Shown here: positions 49,385-54,011 of the stretch, in pieces | Layout of the letters: each line of letters opens with the position of its first letter | Position numbering within the stretch: position 1 is the stretch's first letter | IMG/VR virus record: IMGVR_UViG_3300033145_000425 | Coordinates: 1 to 54,011 of that record | Length of the DNA: 54,011 bases | Strand: one strand, 5' to 3' | Origin: a virus | Notes under the pieces: generated by a model | The model's database searches: none | The model's input: only the letters and a program-made list of their open reading frames with translations | Told to the model about the DNA's origin: nothing | Translations under genes and position numbers: made by a program

Positions 49385-49523
49385 CTATTTGAAACCGCAA
49401 TCCCATTCCCACTTAAAGAGGCAATATCTCGAGGTGTGGCAAAATGCAACACTCACACTTGAAAAGCCCTATTTAAAACCAGCCACTTGAAGAGGCTATT
49501 TGAAGACCCCTATTTGAAGACAG
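49385..49523 (-). repeat. Seven degenerate YTTCAARTRG-type repeats
   Basis: Read on the minus strand, seven short elements follow one pattern: GTCTTCAAATAG twice, CTCTTCAAGTGG, TTTTAAATAGGG, TTTTCAAGTGTG, CTCTTTAAGTGG and GTTTCAAATAGC. Start positions on the plus strand are about 49385, 49411, 49457, 49469, 49484, 49496 and 49510; the last four steps are 12-15 bases. Two variants alternate (AAATAG and AAGTGG). They resemble iterons or a repressor array. Confidence 0.6.
49435..49451. promoter_or_regulatory. Operator-like palindrome (third TGTNGCA-N3-TGCNACA copy)
   Basis: TGTGGCAAAATGCAACA matches the site at 33356-33372 at all positions except the three central bases. It lies in the leader of the second early operon, inside the degenerate repeat array. 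Confidence 0.68.
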
Positions 49524-49788
49524 ACTATTGTAGCCGGAATTCGGACGGACAAACCGGGAAACGATTGAGTATTACACTACCACAATATAAGCGGTGTCAG
49601 CCATCCCCTGCCCTATTTTACATAGCAGAAGCATAATATGTCCATAAACGTCCATAGCTCCATCATAGAGACATTATTAGCCATTATTGGTGGGTTACTA
49701 TGTCCGGTGTCCCGATATGCTGTGCTGTACCCGTGCTATGCCCCTGGCAATGTGGATTAATGTATTGTGTTTGACATTGTGCAATGGG

Positions 49789-49820
49789 CAATAAAAAGCC
49801 CGGACAAACATCACCCGGGC
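49789..49820 (-). terminator. Rho-independent terminator of the first early operon
   Basis: On the minus strand GCCCGG and CCGGGC pair around a loop (the first arm is CCGGGC-rich, GCCCGGGTGATG) and are followed by TTTTTATT. It lies 100 bases after the last small early gene and before the regulatory gap. Confidence 0.85.
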
Positions 49821-49848
49821 AGTTTACCCTTATTTATATGTGTTATGT

Positions 49849-49923
49849 TCAATCTCCTTTCGGTAACATCGGCAAGCAAAGGCCGATAAATAGAATTATG
49901 ATCACAATAATAATATGTGTCAA
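49849..49923 (-). CDS. Possible 24-residue membrane peptide
   Basis: A TTG-started ORF reads MTHIIIVIIILFIGLCLPML and PKGD, a single membrane helix with a short charged tail. GAGGAGG lies nine bases upstream. It is placed between the last early gene and the terminator. The rare start codon and small size keep confidence low. Confidence 0.4.
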   Translation of the reverse strand: MTHIIIVIIILFIGLCLPMLPKGD

Positions 49924-49927
49924 CTGG

Positions 49928-50191
49928 TTATACCTCCTCTGCTTTGGTTAATGCTTCTTTTGCTGTTTGAACTGCTTTTTCATCATGACTTTGGAAAGCG
50001 ATTGCCTGTAACGCCTCAACAAGCTCGTCATGCAGGTTGACACAATGGACTATGTGTTCACGATACGCTTTAACCTTTGCTAAATTTGCATTTCTTATGA
50101 CACAAATTGGGTGATTGTTAGCATCATATATTTCGCTATGATGTTCAGTGTAATTTGTTACGGTAAATGGCGGTGTCGGTGTGTGTTTCAT
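49928..50191 (-). CDS. Small early protein (87 aa)
   Basis: MKHTPTPPFTVTNYTEHHSE and YDANNHPICVIRNANLAKVK match a widespread type of short phage early protein of unknown function that ends in a helical region (NLHDELVEALQAIA, KAVQTAKEALTKA). The start overlaps the upstream stop; the leader GTGAGGCAA is shared with the upstream gene. Confidence 0.65.
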   Translation of the reverse strand: MKHTPTPPFTVTNYTEHHSEIYDANNHPICVIRNANLAKVKAYREHIVHCVNLHDELVEALQAIAFQSHDEKAVQTAKEALTKAEEV

Positions 50192-50436
50192 TTGCTTGCC
50201 TCACTTTCTGCCTTTCTCTTATATAATTCCGGGTCCATAACCCACTTTTGCCGGTACTTTGGATTGCCACCGTGTTTAGTATTGAAATGAATCTGACATT
50301 CAATGAGTGTCATTCCCATACGGCCGTCAGTTGAAAGTACCTCTATTTTTTGTTTAGGAAAGCTATACCACCTTGGTATTTCAAATGTTACGCCGTCCCA
50401 TATAAGCTTTTGCCCTTTGTGAAAAGGTGACTTCAT
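50188..50436 (-). CDS. Small early protein (82 aa), function unknown
   Basis: MKSPFHKGQKLIWDGVTFEI and RMGMTLIECQIHFNTKHGGN suggest a small beta-barrel-like protein. No family is recognised. It is in the run of short genes behind the early promoter, where host take-over proteins are common. Confidence 0.55.
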   Translation of the reverse strand: MKSPFHKGQKLIWDGVTFEIPRWYSFPKQKIEVLSTDGRMGMTLIECQIHFNTKHGGNPKYRQKWVMDPELYKRKAESEASK

Positions 50437-50452
50437 TTGCTTGCCTCACTTT

Positions 50453-50635
50453 CTACTTTTTATACTGTTCAGCGGTTACCATGATCGAAAAGTTAAATCC
50501 ATTGCGGTAAAAGCTTGTTTCAAATAGTGCGAATTGTTTTGCGTTTTGAAATGTTTTGCTCCAATTATGGATATTAATATCATCAAGGCCATTAATCATA
50601 ATAGCGTGTATCTCATGCAACTCTTTACTAATCAT
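50453..50635 (-). CDS. Small early protein (60 aa), function unknown
   Basis: MISKELHEIHAIMINGLDDI, then FQNAKQFALFETSFYRNGFN. It shares the MISK start with the upstream gene (MISKCSKCKKEL). No motif is visible. Confidence 0.5.
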   Translation of the reverse strand: MISKELHEIHAIMINGLDDINIHNWSKTFQNAKQFALFETSFYRNGFNFSIMVTAEQYKK

Positions 50636-50639
50636 TGTC

Positions 50640-50984
50640 TTACCCTTTGGTTAAATAGTGTATGGCTATAGTCTGTGCGTCCATGCAAAGTAACTGGAAA
50701 CTACTCTGTGCCCGCCACAGACTGATTGTTTTCTTTAACAAGCCGATTGCCCAGAAGTATGCTGCCTCTTCACAATTTTGATTGATACGGTCTGCAATTT
50801 CTTGAGTTGTTATCTTAACGGCCCCTTTCATGGGTTGGTTATAATTAATTAATGCAAGTACTGCATTATACTTCTTTTCCTCTTTTTTTAAACATTCATT
50901 ACAAAGCCACTCATGAAACCACCGTGTTAATTCATCAATATCTTTTTGAAGTTCTTTTTTGCATTTACTACATTTACTTATCAT
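50640..50984 (-). CDS. Small early zinc-finger protein (114 aa)
   Basis: CSKCKKELQ and WLCNECLKKEEKK supply two CxxC pairs, a likely zinc site. The rest is helical, with ITTQEIADRINQNCEEAAYF resembling a DNA-binding helix pair. GAAAGGGAAGTACA precedes the ATG. A regulator or host-interacting protein is possible. Confidence 0.6.
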   Translation of the reverse strand: MISKCSKCKKELQKDIDELTRWFHEWLCNECLKKEEKKYNAVLALINYNQPMKGAVKITTQEIADRINQNCEEAAYFWAIGLLKKTISLWRAQSSFQLLCMDAQTIAIHYLTKG

Positions 50985-50996
50985 TGTACTTCCCTT

Positions 50997-51182
50997 TCAT
51001 AGAAGATTTATTTCATCATTTTTTATTGACAGTAGCCGGTACAGGTGTTCTCTTTTCTCCTGGTCCTCTGCCGTGACCGTAAATGGCTCACCCGCATCAT
51101 CAAAGAATGTGCGTGATGTGCCATTGTAACGGCTTGTTTTGAAGTATAGATAACACTGTTTTAATAGCTCTTTGTCAGTCAT
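50997..51182 (-). CDS. Small early protein (61 aa)
   Basis: MTDKELLKQCYLYFKTSRYN, then TFFDDAGEPFTVTAEDQEKR. Helical with no known motif. The ATG at 51182 overlaps the upstream stop as ATGA, which I prefer to a longer frame-open version that covers the membrane-protein gene. Confidence 0.58.
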   Translation of the reverse strand: MTDKELLKQCYLYFKTSRYNGTSRTFFDDAGEPFTVTAEDQEKREHLYRLLSIKNDEINLL

Positions 51183-51298
51183 ACTACACCGCCTTTCATG
51201 TTCAATACTCCGGTTATAATGTATGATATTAAGTGTATGCTGATATATAGCCAGGCAAAGCAGAGAAAACAAAGCCCGGTAAATGTCTTTAATGGCAT
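51179..51298 (-). CDS. Small membrane protein (39 aa)
   Basis: MPLKTFTGLCFLCFAWLYIS with IHLISYIITG forms one long membrane helix. GGAGG lies five bases upstream of the ATG. It overlaps both neighbours. Function unknown. Confidence 0.55.
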   Translation of the reverse strand: MPLKTFTGLCFLCFAWLYISIHLISYIITGVLNMKGGVV

Positions 51299-51462
51299 AC
51301 TACCTCCATGGATTTATGTGAACTTAATTTATGTAATTCTTGTACTCTTTTAATTGATAAGCTCATCCCTTGTGATATTTCTTCATAAGTCCAGCCCCGT
51401 GTAAAATAAAGAATATCAAATAAATCCTGACGGATATTGTAATTCTTTATTATTTTACTCAT
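51289..51462 (-). CDS. Small helix-turn-helix protein, first early gene
   Basis: The product is 57 residues: MSKIIKNYNIRQDLFDILYF then TRGWTYEEISQGMSLSIKRV and QELHKLSSHK. WTYEEISQGMSLSIKRVQEL is a helix-turn-helix (sigma-region-4 / homeodomain-like). ACAAGGAGGTTGAC is a near-ideal ribosome site and the strong early promoter lies 40 bases upstream. It is probably an early transcription regulator. Confidence 0.72.
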   Translation of the reverse strand: MSKIIKNYNIRQDLFDILYFTRGWTYEEISQGMSLSIKRVQELHKLSSHKSMEVVCH

Positions 51463-51501
51463 GTCAACCTCCTTGTATAGTGTTTATTCAATGTACACGT
51501 A

Positions 51502-51530
51502 AATATACAGTATAATATTGCACTTGTCAA
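51502..51530 (-). promoter_or_regulatory. Strong sigma70-type early promoter
   Basis: On the minus strand TTGACA (51525-51530), 17 bases, then TATATT (51502-51507). It has a perfect -35 and spacing and stands 40 bases before the first early gene. It is the best promoter in the window and should switch on first. Confidence 0.85.
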
Positions 51531-52156
51531 GTACTTTCTTTAACTATTATACATGTTTAGAGAAATAATCATAGTAGTAGTTATGTAAGGAATAACACAT
51601 GGTCAGCAGTTGTCAGACAACTAAAACAACAATGTGCACTATATATGGGAGGTACGAAGTAACAGGTCTTTTTAATTATTGTTCTCTAAATAGAACAGAA
51701 CGTTCTCTATAGTGATCAGCAAAATAGACTCTATATTATACTTTTACTATGCAACAGGGCAGGGAATAGAGGTGTATATCGTTACACTATTATTATTGCG
51801 TATAATATACATTATGTAAACTTAGCCCCTGGTGATCCTTATTCTATCAGCCTCCCTCCTATTATTAGTTTATTACACTTGGGTCAATTCCGCTTTTTTA
51901 TAATAAGCCCCTATGGAGTCCCACTTATCTACTGTTCACTTTCCCGTTTTTCCGACTTCCGGGGTAAAACCAGTATTAAAAGGGTAAGTGGTTTTGGGAT
52001 TAAGTTCAATAATATGTTCATTTATTTTTAGAATCTACCAGAAAGGTCTTGACAGAGAGCATTTTGAGGATTAGCTTATCAGCAGGAAACGCGAAAAAAG
52101 GTTTTTAAAAGTCAGCTTCTATTTATAATATATGGATGTTATTGGGCAATAAAGAT
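51531..52156. other. Long AT-rich intergenic region between lysis and early genes
   Basis: About 625 bases without a credible gene on either strand. It holds the operator-like palindromes at 51681-51706. A plus-strand ORF of 37 codons (51598-51711, MVSSCQTTKTTMCTIYGRYE) has only a weak AAGGA site. A plus-strand TTGACA-17-TAGCTT at 52049-52077 could start a short RNA. This is the natural place for an origin or a control region. Confidence 0.55.
51681..51706. promoter_or_regulatory. Paired operator-like palindromes (GTTCT/AGAAC)
   Basis: GTTCT-CTAAAT-AGAAC at 51681-51696 is followed at once by the perfect palindrome AGAACGTTCT at 51697-51706. The word GTTCTCTAWA also repeats 21 bases apart, two helical turns, on the same face of the DNA. 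This suits a dimeric regulator. The early promoter lies about 150 bases away. Confidence 0.5.
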
Positions 52157-52182
52157 GGGCACCCGGTTAAGAGTGCCCTTTT
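52157..52182. terminator. Hairpin terminator after the lysis genes
   Basis: GGGCAC (52157-52162) pairs with GTGCCC (52173-52178) around a 10-base loop. On the plus strand it is followed by TTTTGG; on the minus strand by ATCTTTATT. It may work in both directions. It closes the lysis block and shields the control region. Confidence 0.6.
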
Positions 52183-52186
52183 GGCG

Positions 52187-52219
52187 TTAATTGAACGGAT
52201 TAGGGTATTTGGCTCCCAT
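52187..52219 (-). CDS. 10-codon mini-ORF with a strong ribosome site
   Basis: MGAKYPNPFN and stop. AAAGGAGGTATAG precedes the ATG, a better site than most real genes have, and the terminator hairpin begins five bases after the stop. It may be a chance ORF, a translated leader, or a remnant. Function unknown. Confidence 0.3.
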   Translation of the reverse strand: MGAKYPNPFN

Positions 52220-52234
52220 CTATACCTCCTTTGT

Positions 52235-52450
52235 TTAAACTGTGCCCTTCGGCGTTGCTGCGCCTTCTGTAGGTGACTCCGGTTTTTTTGGATTGAGTAG
52301 CTGGTCTATTATGTATATCTGGTTCTCAATCCCGTTGAGTTCCATCTGTGCTCTGCGCTGCAGGTCATCCCGGGCGTCAATGAGTTCTTCGCGTTTGGCT
52401 TTCATGCGGTCTTCCATGGAGGGTTCTGGTGTTGCTACAGGTTTGGTCAT
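52235..52450 (-). CDS. Small coiled-coil protein in the lysis block (71 aa)
   Basis: MEDRMKAKREELIDARDDLQ and RRAQMELNGIENQIYIIDQL form a long charged helix flanked by proline-rich ends. No membrane segment is present. AAGGAGGGCAGTA precedes the start. It may assist holin or spanin function, or be structural; there is no family match I recognise. Confidence 0.6.
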   Translation of the reverse strand: MTKPVATPEPSMEDRMKAKREELIDARDDLQRRAQMELNGIENQIYIIDQLLNPKKPESPTEGAATPKGTV

Positions 52451-52461
52451 TACTGCCCTCC

Positions 52462-52776
52462 TTACTTATTATCGCTGTGGAGGCCGTTAAACAGGCCATC
52501 TTTAATTGCCGAGAAGATATTATCGAGTAGGTCTACTACGAAGGGTTCGATAGTTTTATTCCATGCGCTACGTGTCCATCTCCATTTTGACAAACCCACA
52601 GTACAAGCCACCCCCGCGGTGTAACAGATGCCATATATGGGCTTATACACCCACTTGTTGTCGATGCGCTTAAGTATGTATCCGAGTAAAATCAGGCCGA
52701 TACCGGCGCCAATACCCTGTGGAGTGATTATGAGTGCTCCTGCGGCCTTTAATGCGCCGATGATTGTTGTTAACAT
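52462..52776 (-). CDS. Putative holin
   Basis: The product is 104 residues. Hydrophobic segments at about 3-36 (IIGALKAAGALIITPQGIGA then GIGLILLGYIL) and 47-61 (YGICYTAGVACTVGL) are separated by a basic turn, with a charged C-terminus. This topology, the size and the place next to the endolysin suit a holin that opens the inner membrane. The ATG at 52776 follows AAGGAGACACATC; longer frame-open codons are not used. Confidence 0.68.
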   Translation of the reverse strand: MLTTIIGALKAAGALIITPQGIGAGIGLILLGYILKRIDNKWVYKPIYGICYTAGVACTVGLSKWRWTRSAWNKTIEPFVVDLLDNIFSAIKDGLFNGLHSDNK

Positions 52777-52787
52777 GATGTGTCTCC

Positions 52788-52967
52788 TTATTGAGGTGTT
52801 TTGTTGGTAGCGTAGATTGTAATATATGTGGGAGTGTCCTGAACTGTTACCCAACCTGTTCCAAAGCAGCCGTTACACGTTTCAATACGAATCATACTGT
52901 CGGTTGCCCATGTCCTGTCAGCATTCCCGGTTCCGCCACATATCGGACATTTCTCTGCGTGTGCCAC
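52788..52967 (-). CDS. Small zinc-finger (DnaJ-type CxxCxGxG) protein
   Basis: The product is 59 residues from a GTG start: MAHAEKCPICGGTGNADRTW and later CNGCFGTGW. CPICGGTG and CNGCFGTG are the paired CxxCxGxG motifs of DnaJ-type zinc fingers. GGGAGACACACT precedes the GTG, and the internal ATG would lose the first motif. Its role in the lysis block is unknown. Confidence 0.65.
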   Translation of the reverse strand: MAHAEKCPICGGTGNADRTWATDSMIRIETCNGCFGTGWVTVQDTPTYITIYATNKTPQ

Positions 52968-52981
52968 AGTGTGTCTCCCTA

Positions 52982-53146
52982 TTAGTCTGTTAATGAGGAT
53001 AAATCAGAAATAAGTATTGCCCCGTGGCATAACTTCCCGTCCAGTACCCATACTCCAGTGACTGCTGTCCTAAATACTTGTATAACAGTCACCTCAATAT
53101 TATACTCCGCCCATAATACTTTATCCCAGATATTGAGCGTGCTCAT
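52982..53146 (-). CDS. Small protein (54 aa) next to the endolysin
   Basis: MSTLNIWDKVLWAEYNIEVT, then VIQVFRTAVTGVWVLDGKLC. AAGGAGGGCGGT precedes the ATG, and the gap would otherwise be empty. Beta-rich with one cysteine; no family is recognised. Confidence 0.6.
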   Translation of the reverse strand: MSTLNIWDKVLWAEYNIEVTVIQVFRTAVTGVWVLDGKLCHGAILISDLSSLTD

Positions 53147-53161
53147 ACCGCCCTCCTTGGT

Positions 53162-53554
53162 TTATCCCTGCCACCGTGCTGGAATCCCCGGTCGGAGGTC
53201 GAGGTGGACAAAGGATTTGTAGTAGCCAATGCCGCCCCAATCGTTTATAAGGGCGACTCTATATATACTCAGAAGGCGTTTAGCGAACCCGGTACCCCAT
53301 GATGGGCGTATATCCGTGGCATATATCATATGCTGGGAGTTTTCCGAGCCGCCGACTTCCTCGTTATGGTTGTAGCATCGGTAGCCGGAGTTGATAATCA
53401 AGGCGAACCCGAGTTTCTGGCGTATCTGTTCGAGTTTTTCCATGTGATCAAAGAACCGCGGCGTGGGCTTCAGAGCGTCGCAGCATGGGCATTTACATTT
53501 TTCAAAACTAAAATGCTCGGTTATGTAGTCGATTTTGCTTGACAAGATGGACAT
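53162..53554 (-). CDS. Endolysin, M15-type peptidase
   Basis: The product is 130 residues. IINSGYRCYNHNEEVGG, then SENSQHMIYATDIRP (His75, Asp81) and SFVHLDLRP (His117, with Asp119) form the zinc site of peptidase M15_3 enzymes, which cut peptidoglycan cross-links. The N-terminal CKCPCCD cluster (residues 20-25) may bind a second metal. There is no signal peptide, so a holin is needed. The start follows AAAGGTAATCATAT. Confidence 0.88.
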   Translation of the reverse strand: MSILSSKIDYITEHFSFEKCKCPCCDALKPTPRFFDHMEKLEQIRQKLGFALIINSGYRCYNHNEEVGGSENSQHMIYATDIRPSWGTGFAKRLLSIYRVALINDWGGIGYYKSFVHLDLRPGIPARWQG

Positions 53555-53595
53555 ATATGATTACCTTTCGTTTTCCTTTCAATTAATGTACCTGT

Positions 53596-53646
53596 CCGCA
53601 GGAGTAAGGAGGCGTAAGCCGGCCGATAACCCTGCGGGCTTTTTTT
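53596..53646 (+). terminator. Plus-strand hairpin with GNRA loop and T-run
   Basis: CCGCAGG (53596-53602) pairs with CCTGCGG (53631-53637). Inside, GGC-GTAA-GCC (53611-53620) forms a hairpin with a GNRA tetraloop, and TTTTTTT follows at 53640-53646. Both features make sense only when the plus strand is transcribed, yet no plus-strand gene lies upstream. It may end a small antisense RNA over the endolysin leader. Confidence 0.55.
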
Positions 53647-53647
53647 A

Positions 53648-53923
53648 TTACCGGGTGTAGAGAACGTAGGGCATATGGTGTTCTATGAATATCCCGTCCA
53701 AATGTACCCATACAAAGCCGTCGGCAATGGTGACATAGCTGGCTGACACCACGGCGCCGGAACTGTGCTGGACAACGGCATGTACCTCACAGTCCAAATT
53801 ACTCCTAACCTTAAAAGTGTGAAAATCTATGGCATTCTCGTTCTGAATCTCCCCAGTTTGGTACTGTCCTACGCAGGAACAGAATACCAAGCAAATCAAT
53901 ACTACCAAAATTCGTAAATTCAT
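53648..53923 (-). CDS. Small lipoprotein, possible outer-membrane spanin
   Basis: The product is 91 residues. MNLRILVVLICLVFCSCVGQ is a lipoprotein signal with lipobox-like VFCSC, so the mature protein would start at a lipidated cysteine. The rest is a compact beta-rich domain (EVHAVVQHSSGAVVSASYVT, FVWVHLDGIFIEHHMPYVLY). Its place between tail tip and endolysin suggests an o-spanin or a superinfection-blocking lipoprotein. The ATG at 53923 follows GGAGGG; seven upstream codons in frame are ignored. The same start appears at position 26 in the left repeat. Confidence 0.68.
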   Translation of the reverse strand: MNLRILVVLICLVFCSCVGQYQTGEIQNENAIDFHTFKVRSNLDCEVHAVVQHSSGAVVSASYVTIADGFVWVHLDGIFIEHHMPYVLYTR

Positions 53924-54011
53924 TGTGCCCTCCTTATGTACCAAAGTCTGTTATTATACCACCTGTTACGGTAACCGTGTTGCTATTGTTATCTTCAAAA
54001 CTTCCCGTCTG
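53898..54011. repeat. Terminal direct repeat, right copy
   Basis: Identical to positions 1-114. It contains the start of the lipoprotein gene and the last codons of the tail-tip gene, so the window wraps round from here to position 115. Confidence 0.97.

Larger units (their letters stand above)
49361..49788. other. Regulatory gap before the second early operon
   Basis: No credible gene is seen on either strand. It contains the degenerate repeat array (49385-49523) and an operator-like palindrome (49435). Further up, short GTCCATA and TGCTGTG repeats occur at 49641-49735. I found no promoter that meets both -35 and -10 with good spacing, although TACAAT at about 49531 could be a -10. Confidence 0.6.

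Noticed and set aside
51598-51711. Plus-strand 37-codon ORF as a divergent regulator
   Set aside because: It overlaps the operator-like palindromes, has a weak ribosome site and the upstream promoter has only 15-base spacing. It is noted in the region entry only.
52187-52219. YPNPFN as a type IX secretion sorting signal
   Set aside because: The motif occurs in the sorting domains of Bacteroidetes-group proteins, but here it is the end of a 10-residue ORF with no cargo, so it cannot work as one.

Overview
The window is an almost complete tailed-phage genome from a siphovirus-type phage. The first 114 bases recur exactly as the last 114, so the contig closes into a circle of 53,897 bp, or carries a short direct terminal repeat. 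Practically every gene is on the minus strand, so the map is read from high to low coordinates. A lambda-like tail-tip order (tape measure, M-like, L-like with paired cysteines, NlpC/P60, J-like hub) and a signal-peptide lipoprotein in the lysis block suggest a diderm (Gram-negative-type) host. No host genes flank the phage, so the host cannot be named. I see no integrase, excisionase or CI-type repressor, which favours a lytic or otherwise non-integrating life style. I also see no DNA polymerase or helicase, so replication should lean on the host.

Layout, following minus-strand transcription. (1) 51.5-49.8 kb: a strong sigma70-type promoter drives a run of very small early genes that ends at a terminator. 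(2) 49.8-44.2 kb: a 0.5 kb regulatory gap holds seven degenerate short repeats and an operator-like palindrome. It is followed by a second set of small or accessory genes (ASCH domain, MazG-like, ribbon-helix-helix, dATP/dGTP diphosphohydrolase-like) and two tRNA-like RNA folds. (3) 44-37 kb: recombination and replication (lambda-type exonuclease, RecT, DUF5131, RuvC-like resolvase, a broken DNA methyltransferase invaded by an HNH homing endonuclease, a replication initiator with a structured leader, a putative helicase loader). (4) 36-29.4 kb: terminase, portal, protease/scaffold, decoration protein and major capsid, ending in a terminator.

(5) 29.35-18.16 kb: the striking region. Thirteen genes for sugar-nucleotide synthesis, glycosyl transfer and methylation sit inside the virion operon, between the major capsid gene and the head-tail connectors. 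They include a GDP-mannose 4,6-dehydratase, a GDP-6-deoxy-mannose reductase-like SDR, two DUF115-like domains, three glycosyltransferase-like domains, four paralogous SAM methyltransferase domains, an FkbM methyltransferase, a radical SAM protein, a cupin and a DUF6165-like protein. I infer a virion glycosylation/methylation system based on a GDP-rhamnose-type sugar. (6) 18.2-0 kb: connectors, a beta-helix protein, tail genes with a programmed -1 frameshift, and a tail tip rich in carbohydrate-binding folds. (7) Across the circle junction, 53.9-52.2 kb: lipoprotein, M15 endolysin, holin and small lysis-associated genes.

Regulatory DNA is unusually readable. Three copies of the palindrome TGTGGCA-N3-TGCNACA link the early leader (49.4 kb) with the portal leader (33.35 kb). 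The replication gene is preceded by a promoter, a 31-codon leader ORF that overlaps it at TGATG, and two mutually exclusive RNA stems. All product names are inferred by reading the translations; no database search was run.
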